Shown here: piece by piece, positions 43,815 to 52,911 of the stretch | Position numbering within the stretch: the first letter of the stretch is position 1 | Layout of the letters: each line of letters begins with the position of its first letter | Assembly: GCA_937871435.1 (NCBI GenBank) | Contig: CALMQM010000026.1 | Span: 1 to 64,000, forward strand | Length of the DNA stretch: 64,000 bases | Direction: 5' to 3' | Source: an uncultured Bacteroidota bacterium | GTDB lineage: Bacteria; Bacteroidota; Bacteroidia; AKYH767-A; 2013-40CM-41-45 | Notes under the pieces: generated by a model | Told to the model about the DNA's origin: nothing | Seen by the model: the letters and a program-made list of their open reading frames with translations, nothing else | Database searches by the model: none | Program-made: the position numbers and the translations under genes

Positions 43815-44696
43815 ATGAGTGTTTTAGTTAACAAATCAAGCAAAGTAATCGTGCAAGGCTTCACAGGAAGTGAAGGAACTTTTCATGCAACTCAAATGAT
43901 TGAATACGGAACCAATGTGGTGGGAGGGGTAACTCCGGGTAAAGGAGGCACTTCTCATTTGGATCGTCCGGTCTTCAACACAGTTGCAGATGCTGTCCAA
44001 AAAACCGGTGCGGATGTGTCCATCGTTTTTGTTCCGCCGGCATTTGCAGCGGATGCAATCATGGAAGCTGCCGATGCAGGAATACGTTTGATTGTTACTA
44101 TCACCGAAGGTATTCCAACGAAAGATATGATCATGGTGAAAGAATATCTACGGGATAAAGATACCAGACTCATTGGCCCGAATTGTCCGGGAGTAATTAC
44201 CGCAGGAGAATGCAAAGTGGGTATTATGCCGGGTTTCGTTTTTAAGCCGGGTAAGATTGGTATTGTATCAAAGTCAGGAACTCTTACTTATGAAGCGGCG
44301 GATCAGGTTGTAAAAGCCGGTTTGGGGATTTCTACGGCTATTGGAATAGGTGGTGATCCTATCATTGGTACTACAACCAAAGAAGCGGTTGAATTATTTA
44401 TGAATGATCCGGCAACAGAAGGAATTATTATGATTGGTGAGATTGGTGGTAGTCTGGAAGCTGAAGCAGCTCGTTGGATAAAAGCCAATGGAACCAAACC
44501 TGTTGTGGGTTTTATCGCAGGTCAGACAGCTCCTGCAGGACGTCGTATGGGACATGCCGGCGCGATCATCGGTGGAGCAGAAGATACTGCTGCTGCCAAA
44601 ATGCAAATCATGCGTGAATGCGGAATTACCGTAGTGGATTCTCCGGCTGTCATTGGTCTTACAATGGCTGCAACGCTGAAAAAAGTTCCTGCCTGA
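43815..44696 (+). CDS. sucD: Succinate-CoA ligase subunit alpha
   Basis: A 293-residue TCA-cycle subunit that carries the phosphohistidine intermediate. It has [47 protein letters not shown] and [12 protein letters not shown] with the active histidine H247. Length is normal. The beta subunit is not adjacent and is not in the window. Confidence 0.97.
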   Translation: MSVLVNKSSKVIVQGFTGSEGTFHATQMIEYGTNVVGGVTPGKGGTSHLDRPVFNTVADAVQKTGADVSIVFVPPAFAADAIMEAADAGIRLIVTITEGIPTKDMIMVKEYLRDKDTRLIGPNCPGVITAGECKVGIMPGFVFKPGKIGIVSKSGTLTYEAADQVVKAGLGISTAIGIGGDPIIGTTTKEAVELFMNDPATEGIIMIGEIGGSLEAEAARWIKANGTKPVVGFIAGQTAPAGRRMGHAGAIIGGAEDTAAAKMQIMRECGITVVDSPAVIGLTMAATLKKVPA

Positions 44697-44774
44697 GATC
44701 CATGCTGTGCGTTTTTATATTTTGAGTAGAATTGCTTAACCATTTCTGTCGTATTCTCAGCTGACAATAGATAT

Positions 44775-45524
44775 ATGGAAAAACTTCTCCAGGGAAAAAC
44801 GGCCCTCATTACAGGTGCTTCAAAAGGAATTGGCAGATCAATCGCTTTGCATCTTGCAAAACATGGAGCCAATGTTGCGTTTACTTATTTGTCGTCCGTA
44901 GAAAAAGGACAAGCCCTGGAAGCAGAATTGCAACAGTTGGGTGTGAAAGCAAAAGGCTATCGTTCTGATGCTGCTGATATGAAAGCCGCTGAAGAACTTG
45001 TGAATGCTGTCATTGCTGCATACGGTTCTTTGGATGTTGTTGTAAACAATGCAGGAATTACCCGTGATGGATTGTTGATGCGTATGACCGAAGAAAATTT
45101 TAATGATGTAATCCGAACCAATTTAAATTCGGTATTCAACATCACGAAATGCTGTCAGCGACAAATGTTAAAGCAAAAAAGCGGAAGCATTATTAATATC
45201 AGCAGTGTAGTAGGAGTGAAGGGAAATGCAGGACAGGCGAATTATGCTGCTTCAAAAGCAGGAATCATCGGCTTCACCAAATCCATTGCACTTGAGCTTG
45301 GTTCGAGAAATATTCGGTGCAATGCTATCGCTCCCGGTTTTATTGAAACGGAAATGACTGCAGTGCTCGCTGAAGATACTGTAAAACAATGGAGGGAAGC
45401 TATTCCGTTAAAACGTGGCGGGACTCCTGACGATGTTGCCAATGCAGTAATTTTCCTGGCTTCGGACATGTCTACTTATATAACTGGTCAGGTACTGAAC
45501 GTAGATGGTGGAATGCTTACTTAA
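44775..45524 (+). CDS. fabG: 3-oxoacyl-ACP reductase
   Basis: A 249-residue short-chain dehydrogenase. ITGASKGIGRS is the cofactor loop, NNAGITRDGLLMRM is typical of FabG, and the catalytic set is N116, S143 or S144, Y157 and K161 (NYAASKAG). RCNAIAPGFIETEMT and YITGQVLNVDGGM complete the pattern. It reduces 3-ketoacyl-ACP in fatty acid elongation. A short hairpin over the stop (TTAATCC/GGATTAA) has no T run, so it is a weak terminator at best. Confidence 0.93.
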   Translation: MEKLLQGKTALITGASKGIGRSIALHLAKHGANVAFTYLSSVEKGQALEAELQQLGVKAKGYRSDAADMKAAEELVNAVIAAYGSLDVVVNNAGITRDGLLMRMTEENFNDVIRTNLNSVFNITKCCQRQMLKQKSGSIINISSVVGVKGNAGQANYAASKAGIIGFTKSIALELGSRNIRCNAIAPGFIETEMTAVLAEDTVKQWREAIPLKRGGTPDDVANAVIFLASDMSTYITGQVLNVDGGMLT

Positions 45525-45536
45525 TCCTTTTTCGGA

Positions 45537-46082
45537 TTAAAAACATAGTTCAATTTTGTCGATGTCTTTTGAATACATCTGCAGCTTGAAAATTTTGTGA
45601 TCCGCATCAAACCAGATCAATAGAAATCCATAACTTTTTTTGTAGAAGAACACAGTTTGCATCGGAGCACCGTCAAATTCCTGCACATCTGTTACTCTTA
45701 CCGGTTCGCCCAATACAGATTGCAGATATTCTTCGTCATGACCAAATAACTGATAATTCATTTCTCCGATAAATCCTTTTCTGATTTCAAAGTAATCCTG
45801 ATCAGTATAGATGGAGAAATTCAGATTTTCGTAAATAAGCCCGGCACCGCATTTTGATTCGGATCCCTCTGCAATTTCTTCTGAATAACACGGAAAATAC
45901 TTTTTCAAGGTGTCAGGTAAAGCATCCGGTCTGAGTTTATTTACCAGTCCAGAATCCAGATTTGCTTTCAACGTATCACAAAGAATTTTATCTTTTTCCG
46001 CAAATGAGAGAGCTGGCAGGATAAGAAGCAAAACTGTTGTAAAAAATGGAATGAACCGCGTGAATGACTTATTGTACTTCAT
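45537..46082 (-). CDS. Hypothetical exported protein
   Basis: A 181-residue protein. A signal peptide (about 1-28, ending LSFA) is followed by a soluble domain with four cysteines (C35, C65, C78, C180) that could form disulfides. The tail contains MQTVFFYKKSYGFLLIWFDADHKIFKLQMYSKDIDKIELC. I recognise no family. It is convergent with fabG, with 12 nt between stops. Confidence 0.65.
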   Translation of the reverse strand: MKYNKSFTRFIPFFTTVLLLILPALSFAEKDKILCDTLKANLDSGLVNKLRPDALPDTLKKYFPCYSEEIAEGSESKCGAGLIYENLNFSIYTDQDYFEIRKGFIGEMNYQLFGHDEEYLQSVLGEPVRVTDVQEFDGAPMQTVFFYKKSYGFLLIWFDADHKIFKLQMYSKDIDKIELCF

Positions 46083-46180
46083 GTTAAGAAAGCTTAATTT
46101 TCTGTAAAGATAAAATTTGTTCCTTGATTCGTATTGACGGAATAGTTGATAGTTTCTACCTTCACCGCAAAATCTGGAAT

Positions 46181-48235
46181 ATGAAGAATAATCGGATGCT
46201 TATCGCTGGTCTGCTTTGTATGCTGACCACAGCCACCTTTGCACAACAAACACTCACACCGGAATCCCTTTGGAAATTGGGTCGTGTTTCTGATCCACAA
46301 CTTTCTCCTGCCGGAGATAAAGTTTTGTACAACATTCGAAATTTTAATCTTGCCGCCAACAAAGGAAATACGGATATCTGGATTTACGATATAAAGAAAA
46401 ACCAGGCGAGTTCCATAGCATCCGATAGTTCCAATGAAACTATGCCTCGCTGGAATACGGATGGTACAAGAGTATTTTACCTCAATGACGCAGGTAGCAG
46501 CAATCAACTTTGGAGTATGAATGTTGATGGTTCTGATAAAAAACAAGTCTCCAAACTCGACAATGACATCAATTTATTTGGTTTGTCTCCTACCGGAAAC
46601 ATGATCTGGATTGCTCAGGATGTGAAGCTGGATAATTTTTTTGGAAGAGATAAATATGAGGATTTGCAGAAAACTACCGGTAAAGTGTACAATGATCTGA
46701 TGATGCGTCATTGGGACTCATGGGCGGATGGAACGTATAGCCACATTTTTGTCGGCTCAATTGAAGGCGGAAAGATTTCAAAGCTCACAGACATCATGAA
46801 GGATGAGCGTTTTGATTCTCCTAAAAAACCTGATGGAGGTGAAGAGCAAATCAGTTGGAGACCGGATGGAAAAATGATCGCGTATACCTGCAAGAAGGTT
46901 ACAGGAAGAGAATATGCGATGAATACCAATTCTGATATTTATCTCTATGATGTAGAAACGAAAAAAACTACAAACCTTACGGAAGGTATGGTTGGATACG
47001 ATATCAATCCGGCATTTTCTCCGAATGGATCGCAAATCATTTGGGAAAGTCTGGCTGAAAACGGAAACGAAGCCGACCGCCACAGATTGTTCCTATATGA
47101 TTTCACGATGCAGGCGAAACGGGAACTCAGCGTTGGTTTTGATTTCAATGTAGAGAATCCGGTATGGGGTAGTAATGGAAGAAGAATTTATTTCCGTGCT
47201 GATATACAGGCAACAGACCAGATTTTCTTCTATGATATGTATAATAAATCAGCTTCCCCTTTGCACCAGTTGACAAAAGATGTTGCTGACTATAATGGAA
47301 TGAGTGTTGCAAGTTTTCCGGCTAAGCAGGACATCATCGTGGCATCGCGTATGTCCATGTCTGAGCCAACCGAATTATTTTTAGTAGATGCAAAATCCGG
47401 TGTTTCCACTCAAATTACGTTCACGAACAAAGACTTTTTGGCGGGATTTAAATTGGCTGAAGTGAAAAAACGAATGGTGAAATCTACAGATGGAAAAGAA
47501 ATCCTAACCTGGGTGATTTATCCGCCCGATTTCGATGCGACAAAAAAATATCCAACATTATTGTATTGCCAGGGTGGACCCGAATCTACAGTGAGTCAGT
47601 TTTTTTCATACAGATGGAATTTCCAGCTGATGGCTGCCAATGGTTATATTGTTGTAGCTCCGAATCGCAGAGGCTTACCGGGATTTGGTGTGAAATGGAA
47701 TGATGATATCATTGGTGATTGGGGAGGTCAACCTATGCGTGATTTGTTGAGTGCAATTGATGATGTGTCCAAAGAACCTTATGTGAACAAAGACAAACTC
47801 GGTGCAGTTGGAGCAAGTTACGGTGGCTTCTCTGTTTTCTGGTTAGCGGGACATCATGAGAAACGATTCAAAGCTTTTATATCTCATTGTGGTGTTTTCA
47901 ATTTTGAAGCGATGTATGGTACTGAAGAATTATTTTTTCAGAATAAAGAATTCGAAGGACCGTATTGGCAAACTCCTGTTCCAAAAAGTTACACAGAATT
48001 TTCTCCGAACAGATTTGTACAAAACTGGGATACACCGATATTTATCATTTCAAATGAAAGAGATTATAGAATTCCCTATTCCCAGGGATTGGAAGCTTTC
48101 TCCGCCGCCCGGATGAAAAATATTCCTGCAAGATTCCTGTGTTTCCCGGATGAAGGACATTGGGTTTTGAAACCTCAAAACAGTGTGATGTGGCAAAGAG
48201 AATTTTATGATTGGCTGGATACTTACCTTAAATAA
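46181..48235 (+). CDS. S9 family peptidase (prolyl-oligopeptidase-like)
   Basis: A 684-residue exported serine peptidase. A signal peptide (about 1-21, ending TFAQ) and a WD40-like propeller (about 25-400) precede an alpha/beta-hydrolase domain. The catalytic set is S546 in GASYGGF, D628 in NERDYRIPY and H660 in DEGHW. These enzymes cleave peptides in the periplasm, often after proline or with dipeptidyl activity, and the exact specificity is unknown. A longer frame exists upstream, but the ATG at 46181 gives the signal peptide. A bidirectional terminator follows. Confidence 0.93.
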   Translation: MKNNRMLIAGLLCMLTTATFAQQTLTPESLWKLGRVSDPQLSPAGDKVLYNIRNFNLAANKGNTDIWIYDIKKNQASSIASDSSNETMPRWNTDGTRVFYLNDAGSSNQLWSMNVDGSDKKQVSKLDNDINLFGLSPTGNMIWIAQDVKLDNFFGRDKYEDLQKTTGKVYNDLMMRHWDSWADGTYSHIFVGSIEGGKISKLTDIMKDERFDSPKKPDGGEEQISWRPDGKMIAYTCKKVTGREYAMNTNSDIYLYDVETKKTTNLTEGMVGYDINPAFSPNGSQIIWESLAENGNEADRHRLFLYDFTMQAKRELSVGFDFNVENPVWGSNGRRIYFRADIQATDQIFFYDMYNKSASPLHQLTKDVADYNGMSVASFPAKQDIIVASRMSMSEPTELFLVDAKSGVSTQITFTNKDFLAGFKLAEVKKRMVKSTDGKEILTWVIYPPDFDATKKYPTLLYCQGGPESTVSQFFSYRWNFQLMAANGYIVVAPNRRGLPGFGVKWNDDIIGDWGGQPMRDLLSAIDDVSKEPYVNKDKLGAVGASYGGFSVFWLAGHHEKRFKAFISHCGVFNFEAMYGTEELFFQNKEFEGPYWQTPVPKSYTEFSPNRFVQNWDTPIFIISNERDYRIPYSQGLEAFSAARMKNIPARFLCFPDEGHWVLKPQNSVMWQREFYDWLDTYLK

Positions 48236-48266
48236 AAAGGAGTACGAAAATTTCTAGCAAAAAAAA

Positions 48267-48299
48267 TCCCTTCGAAATATATCGAAGGGATTTTTTTTT
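48267..48299. terminator. Bidirectional terminator
   Basis: TCCCTTCGA (48267-48275) and TCGAAGGGA (48282-48290) form a perfect 9-bp stem, with an A run before it and nine T residues after it. It can end both the peptidase gene and the minus-strand tRNAs. Confidence 0.88.
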
Positions 48300-48300
48300 G

Positions 48301-48384
48301 TGCCCGAAGTGAGACTCGAACTCACAAGGATATAACTCCAACGGCTTCTGAGACCGCAACGTTTACCAATTTCGCCATCCGGGC
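48301..48384 (-). tRNA. tRNA-Leu(CAG)
   Basis: The acceptor stem pairs GCCCGGA with TTCGGGC, with discriminator A. The T arm has GTTCGAGTC. The anticodon loop CTCAGAA gives CAG for CUG codons, and a long variable arm fits leucine. CCA is not encoded. It is 58 nt downstream of the other tRNA-Leu on the same strand. Confidence 0.93.
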
Positions 48385-48442
48385 AAATTTCGGCTCTACG
48401 AGCCAGGAAAATTGCTTGTACAAATTACCCCGGTAAACGGTG

Positions 48443-48522
48443 TGCGCAGAGCGAGACTCGAACTCGCACGGTTGCCCGCCACCCCCTCAAAGTGGTGCGT
48501 CTACCAATTTCGCCACCTGCGC
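48443..48522 (-). tRNA. tRNA-Leu(GAG)
   Basis: The acceptor stem pairs GCGCAGG with TCTGCGC, with discriminator A. The anticodon stem CCACT/GGTGG closes the loop TTGAGGG, which gives GAG for CUU and CUC. CCA is not encoded. It is the promoter-proximal member of the pair. Confidence 0.93.
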
Positions 48523-48600
48523 ATGATTCATTTAAATCTGATAATCAGCAAATTGACCTTAGTCAATGAAGAGTATCAAAATAAATTGAGGATAGGGCTG

Positions 48601-48629
48601 CAAAAGTATAATTTTTCCCGGATTTCAAG
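48601..48629 (-). promoter_or_regulatory. Promoter of the tRNA-Leu pair
   Basis: On the minus strand CTTG (complement of 48626-48629), 17 bases, and TACTTTTG (complement of 48601-48608) fit the -33/-7 pattern. GCAGCCC follows the -7 box, a context I associate with stable-RNA promoters in this phylum. It lies about 79 nt before the first tRNA. Confidence 0.5.
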
Positions 48630-49084
48630 AATGTTTCCTTCTTTTTTCTGATAATCTACTGGCATTCCGGACGAATGTGGAATTGACATCTTTCTCTTTT
48701 TCAGGATTTGTCTTAAATCCGGAGATTGAATTTGGAGCTTTTCAACACTGAAATCATTCACCATTCCTGAAATTCCAGTCATCGAAAATGTAAGACTTTT
48801 CATGAAGTTCTAAGGTATCTGTATTTGTTTTGGTTTCTGAATGAAATCGGAATTAGTTCAACAGAATTTTATTTTTCATCTCAACTATCAGTAAAGCCAA
48901 AGTATCGTGAATTTGAAAAAAGATTGAACAATTCACAGACATTCTGGATTTCTTTCTCAACAAATTTCAGAATGTCATTAAACTTCCGGCTAAATCTTAC
49001 AGTTGACAGGTGCATACGATTGAGTAAATAACTATCAGGGTTCTGATCTTATATAAGAGTCTGGATAAATCAAAAATCAATCTT
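48630..49084. other. Gene-poor stretch with one inverted repeat
   Basis: No convincing gene is seen. A perfect 9-bp inverted repeat (48938-48946 with 48968-48976, 21-nt loop, arms GACATTCTG and CAGAATGTC) is the only structure noticed. A 75-codon minus-strand frame (48576-48803) is discounted because its end covers the tRNA promoter. Confidence 0.4.
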
Positions 49085-50797
49085 ATGAAAAAGCTATTTA
49101 CTATTATCGCCCTGGTGGTATTGAATCTGGCAGTAGTGATGATCGCAGGAGCTCATACGGGAGATGTTTCTACGAATCAAACTGCTGTTTCAGTTGGACC
49201 TGTTGCAGGACCTGCTGCTGTTTGTTTAAATCAAACCGGAGTTGTGTATTCGGTAGAACCTGTGATTGGCGTATTGGATTACAATTGGTCTGTTCCTGCC
49301 GGAGCAAGTATCAGTTCCGGACAAGGTACAAATTCCATCACTGTAGATTTCGCAAGCACTTACGGAGATGTGTGTGTAACAGCGGATGATGGTAGCGGTC
49401 CCGGAGCACCTTCTTGTCTTACGACATTCCTTGCTCCGAGTAAACCTTATACTCCTACAGCTATCATCGGTCCTACCACAACAGTATGTCCTAATCATGT
49501 GTATACTTATTCAGTGGCTGTTGATCCTTTAGCTGCTACCTATAATTGGGTTGTCCCAAATTACATGAGCATCATCGATGGACAAGGAACAAACACAATC
49601 AACGTTTCGGTAGCCAATGGATTCATCTGGGGCTATCTTCGCGTATCTCTTTCTAATTGTCGTGGTACTACCGGTCAATACACTATCGGAGTATTTTCAG
49701 CACCGGGTCGCCCCGGCGCTGTAACCGGACCAGCTGTTGGTGCCTGCCCTGGTGGAACATACAGTTATTCTGTAGCACCTGTTGTTGGCGCAACTTCTTA
49801 TACATGGTTCGCACCTTCAGGATGTGTTATCAGTACTGCAGCTGCAAGTGGCAATCCGCTTACATCAAGCACGAATACTGTTGATATTACTTTCCCTGCA
49901 GGATTTACTTATGGTTCATTGTTTGTTTCTGCCAACAGTGGTTGTAATTCCAGCCCTCGTCGCGAATTAAAAATTCGTTCTGTTCCTCCGAAGCCCGGTG
50001 CTATTCACGGACCATTCTATGGTGTGTGTGATATGTCTTCAGTGATGTATTGGGTGGATTCAGTTCCGGGTGCAACTTCGTATTCATGGAGTTTCACTCC
50101 GGGTACATACACTACGATATCCGGTAATGGTAACGATACAATTTATGTTGATTTCAATTCAGCTTTCCGTCAGGCAACTTTGTGTGTGACTGCAGACAAT
50201 TCATGCGGAAGCAGTGTTGCTCGTTGTGGAGTTGTATTTGCCCGTCCTCAAACACCTGGTTTAGTGGATGGTCCAACAGGCGCATGTAATTCCAACCCTC
50301 TCATCAGTCAGGCCTTCTACGAAGTACAGCCGGTGTTTGGTGCAACAGAATATATCTGGACAGTTCCTCCCGGAGCATCTATTTTAATTGGTCAGGGAAC
50401 AACACAAATCACTGTAGAATACCTTGGAGCTAGTTCAGGTGATGTTACTGTGGCAGCACAAAATGATTGCGGTATCAGTCCTCCTCGTGTAGTGGGTGTT
50501 ATTGTAAACCCATGTCGTGTCGCTGACGATGGAAGTATCATTCCATTCAGTAACGTATCGGTATTCCCGAATCCGGCAAAAGATAAACTGGTTGTTCAAT
50601 TTGAAGGTGCCGAACATGAACAATATGACATACGCATGTTGGATATGACAGGAAGAGAAGTAGTTTCCTTCAAACGTGAATCTGTTTCAGGTATTAATAA
50701 TGAAATAATCGACCTCAGCGGTTTTGCAAAAGGACTGTATATACTTGATGTAAATCGGGTAGAAGGTCATCAAAAGATAAAAGTGGTAATCGAGTAA
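49085..50797 (+). CDS. Secreted Ig/PKD-like repeat protein with T9SS sorting domain
   Basis: A 570-residue protein. A signal peptide (about 1-22, ending MIAGA) is followed by five PKD/Ig-like repeats of about 85-95 residues. Each begins GPA..VC....YSV.PV.GA..Y.W..P.G, has a core GQGT..I.V.F, and ends with V.V.A.N.CG. The C-terminal 75 residues (VFPNPAKDKLVVQF to KIKVVIE) are a type A T9SS sorting domain. It is probably a surface adhesin or structural protein. Ligand unknown. Confidence 0.85.
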   Translation: MKKLFTIIALVVLNLAVVMIAGAHTGDVSTNQTAVSVGPVAGPAAVCLNQTGVVYSVEPVIGVLDYNWSVPAGASISSGQGTNSITVDFASTYGDVCVTADDGSGPGAPSCLTTFLAPSKPYTPTAIIGPTTTVCPNHVYTYSVAVDPLAATYNWVVPNYMSIIDGQGTNTINVSVANGFIWGYLRVSLSNCRGTTGQYTIGVFSAPGRPGAVTGPAVGACPGGTYSYSVAPVVGATSYTWFAPSGCVISTAAASGNPLTSSTNTVDITFPAGFTYGSLFVSANSGCNSSPRRELKIRSVPPKPGAIHGPFYGVCDMSSVMYWVDSVPGATSYSWSFTPGTYTTISGNGNDTIYVDFNSAFRQATLCVTADNSCGSSVARCGVVFARPQTPGLVDGPTGACNSNPLISQAFYEVQPVFGATEYIWTVPPGASILIGQGTTQITVEYLGASSGDVTVAAQNDCGISPPRVVGVIVNPCRVADDGSIIPFSNVSVFPNPAKDKLVVQFEGAEHEQYDIRMLDMTGREVVSFKRESVSGINNEIIDLSGFAKGLYILDVNRVEGHQKIKVVIE

Positions 50798-50823
50798 AGA
50801 GTGGTTTTTGGTTAGACGAGAAG

Positions 50824-50861
50824 CCCCGTCCAGGTTCTATCCTGGCGGGGTTTTCTTTTTT
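50824..50861 (+). terminator. Rho-independent terminator
   Basis: CCCCG and CCAGG pair with CCTGG and CGGGG around a TTCTAT loop, with one bulged T. The stem is followed by a T-rich tail (50851-50861). It closes the preceding gene. Confidence 0.88.
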
Positions 50862-51044
50862 GAAAAAGCTTTTTAAAAATAAGCAGAACTGTTTATTCTT
50901 AGTTTTTCTTTAGAATAGAAGGATTTTCAATCAGATTCACCTGTAAAAGGTACTTTTTTCAGCCATTTTCAGCCTTGACAAAGGCTTCATTCACCAATGA
51001 AATGCTGGTTCATTCCAACAGAAACCGGTCGTTTACCAAACAGA

Positions 51045-51076
51045 ATTGAACTCCACACACTGCTCGTTTACATTTG
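51045..51076 (+). promoter_or_regulatory. Promoter of the 83-residue gene
   Basis: ATTG (51045-51048), 20 bases, and TACATTTG (51069-51076, a perfect TAnnTTTG) precede the ATG at 51112 by 35 nt. The rest of the 50862-51044 gap shows nothing clear. Confidence 0.5.
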
Positions 51077-51111
51077 TTTTCATATTCACTCACCCTAAAA
51101 CAAAAAACACA

Positions 51112-51363
51112 ATGAGTATTCGAGAAATGCAGAATCTGATTAGTCAAACCGGTAAATTCACTTTTATCGACGGAAACACAGACGAAGGAATGATTGTCTC
51201 CCGCTACAATATTCCGGAAGCAAGAATTGAATATTATTTCATCCCGGCAAAAAATGTTGTCGCTTATCAGTCAGCTCGCTCACATCATGAAATGGATGCT
51301 CACATTAAACTGGGCATGCCTGTGAATGAGACAACGATTTTGATGGCGCACATGATAAACTAA
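51112..51363 (+). CDS. Small hypothetical protein
   Basis: An 83-residue soluble protein of unknown family (MSIREMQNLISQTGKFTFIDG...). It is weakly acidic, with a beta-rich middle and the histidine-rich stretch SARSHHEMDAHIK. The frame is open for 66 nt further upstream, but the promoter at 51045-51076 covers that part, so the ATG at 51112 is chosen. It is followed after 6 nt by a 49-codon membrane-peptide gene, with a terminator after both. Confidence 0.6.
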   Translation: MSIREMQNLISQTGKFTFIDGNTDEGMIVSRYNIPEARIEYYFIPAKNVVAYQSARSHHEMDAHIKLGMPVNETTILMAHMIN

Positions 51364-51369
51364 ATAGCC

Positions 51370-51519
51370 ATGAAAAAGTTAAGCACGTTCAACCTGATGT
51401 TCATTCTGTTTTGTATCGCCTTGATGGTATTCATCTTTATGCTGGTACCTCACGAAGGATCAATGAAGTCGCAGTCTTCAGACAAATATCAAAACGAATA
51501 CATGGAACAACACAACTGA
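51370..51519 (+). CDS. Very small single-pass membrane protein
   Basis: A 49-residue open frame, MKKLSTFNLMFILFCIALMVFIFMLV followed by a polar tail ending YMEQHN. It has one hydrophobic helix (about 9-27) after a basic start, so an N-in or signal-anchor topology is likely. It begins 6 nt after the stop of the 83-residue gene and ends just before a strong terminator, which supports a real two-gene transcript. No family is recognised. Confidence 0.55.
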   Translation: MKKLSTFNLMFILFCIALMVFIFMLVPHEGSMKSQSSDKYQNEYMEQHN

Positions 51520-51534
51520 TTTTCTAAAATCATA

Positions 51535-51573
51535 AAAAAAGTCCTGCTGTATTTACAGCAGGACTTTTTTTTA
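51535..51573. terminator. Bidirectional terminator
   Basis: GTCCTGCTGT (51541-51550) and ACAGCAGGAC (51555-51564) form a perfect 10-bp stem with an ATTT loop, flanked by an A run and a T run. It serves the small-gene pair and dnaN. Confidence 0.9.
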
Positions 51574-51587
51574 TTTCATGAGAATGA

Positions 51588-52712
51588 TTAATTGTTCAAC
51601 ATCACCGGCATCACTAACATAAGGATATCTTCATCCTTATTTTCCGGATTCGCAGGAACAAGAATTCCTGCTCTGTTAGGAGCCGACATTTCTACAGTCA
51701 CATCTTCGCATTCCAGATTGCTCAACATGTCAGCCAGGAACCGAGCATTGAAACCAATTTCCATGTCTTCACCCGAATACTGACAACTCAATCGCTCATT
51801 CGCTTCGTTTGCAAAATCAAGGTCTTCAGCACTTATATGTAATTCGCTGCCGTTTATTCTCAATCGAACCTGGTGTGTTGTTTTATTGGAGAATATAGAT
51901 ACACGACGAACAGAATTGAGTATGGCAAGTCTGCTGATGGTTAGCTTGTTTGGATTGTCAACAGGAATTACAGCTTCGTAATTTGGATACCTTCCATCTA
52001 TCAATCGACAGATTAAAGAAAAATTTCCGAACTCAAAAAAAGCATTGCTGTCGGTATAACTGATTTTGATTTTTTCTTCAGGATTGGAAATAATATTCTT
52101 CAGTAGGTTCAATGGTTTTTTAGGTACAATGAATGCACCTTCTGACTTCGACTTTGAATCAGTACGTTTGTATCGAACAAGTTTGTGCGCATCCGTGGCA
52201 ACAAAAGTGATGCTGTCTTTACTAAGCTGACAAAATACTCCGGACATAACAGGGCGTAACTCGTCATTACCTGTGGCAAACAAAGTCTTGGCAATCGCAT
52301 TCTGCATTACACCACCGGCAATCTCCAACGATTTTCCTCCGTCCATCGAAGGAACTTTTGGAAATTCTTCTCCGTCAAATCCGGTTAGTTTGTATTTCCC
52401 GAAATCAGAAACAATTTCAATGGCATGTGACTTATCATCTATGATAAATGTGAGTGGCTGCTCCGGAAATGTTTTCAAAGTCTCCAGCAATATTTTGGCC
52501 GGCACTGCAATTTTCCCGCTTTGTTTTCCTTCAATCAGACTGATCTGAGTGGTCATGGTGCTTTCCAGATCAGAAGCAGAAATCATCAGACTGCCTTTTT
52601 CGACTACGAATAGAAAATTGTCGAGGATAGGTAAAGGATTGCTGGAATTTAATACGCCGCTAATCTGCTGTAATTGTTTCAGGAGCGTCTGACTCGATAC
52701 GATGAATTTCAT
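51588..52712 (-). CDS. dnaN: DNA polymerase III subunit beta (sliding clamp)
   Basis: A 374-residue clamp. MKFIVSSQTLLKQLQQISGVLNSSNPLPILDNFLFV is the family N-terminus. FVATDAHKLVRYKR and the C-terminal LMLVMPVML (the clamp-partner pocket region) are present. Three clamp domains of about 125 residues fit the length. No dnaA is adjacent, and recF lies 34 kb away, so this is not the usual origin cluster. The 52713-52911 gap shows no gene. Confidence 0.97.
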   Translation of the reverse strand: MKFIVSSQTLLKQLQQISGVLNSSNPLPILDNFLFVVEKGSLMISASDLESTMTTQISLIEGKQSGKIAVPAKILLETLKTFPEQPLTFIIDDKSHAIEIVSDFGKYKLTGFDGEEFPKVPSMDGGKSLEIAGGVMQNAIAKTLFATGNDELRPVMSGVFCQLSKDSITFVATDAHKLVRYKRTDSKSKSEGAFIVPKKPLNLLKNIISNPEEKIKISYTDSNAFFEFGNFSLICRLIDGRYPNYEAVIPVDNPNKLTISRLAILNSVRRVSIFSNKTTHQVRLRINGSELHISAEDLDFANEANERLSCQYSGEDMEIGFNARFLADMLSNLECEDVTVEMSAPNRAGILVPANPENKDEDILMLVMPVMLNN

Positions 52713-52911
52713 TTTTCTCTTATAATTTTAATTCTCCAATCCCGATAACATTTCTGTTTAGGAACTAAAAGGAAGGCAGAAATGGATTGAAAATGAGTTG
52801 AAATAAGCTTGTTATTTCATGATTACAAACCTAATTCATTCGACCTAAACTGCAAAGAAAAGAAGTGAGCTATAATGCTAAAATATCAACAAATGCAGAT
52901 TACAGAACAAC

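Noticed and set aside
45518-45540. Terminator between fabG and the convergent gene
   Set aside because: The TTAATCC/GGATTAA hairpin has no T run on either side and overlaps the fabG stop, so it was not listed as a terminator.
48576-48803. 75-codon minus-strand open frame
   Set aside because: Codon use is not unreasonable, but its 3' end covers the likely tRNA promoter, and no family or neighbour support is seen.
51588-52712. Replication origin near dnaN
   Set aside because: No dnaA, no DnaA-box cluster noticed and recF is 34 kb away, so dnaN here does not mark an origin.
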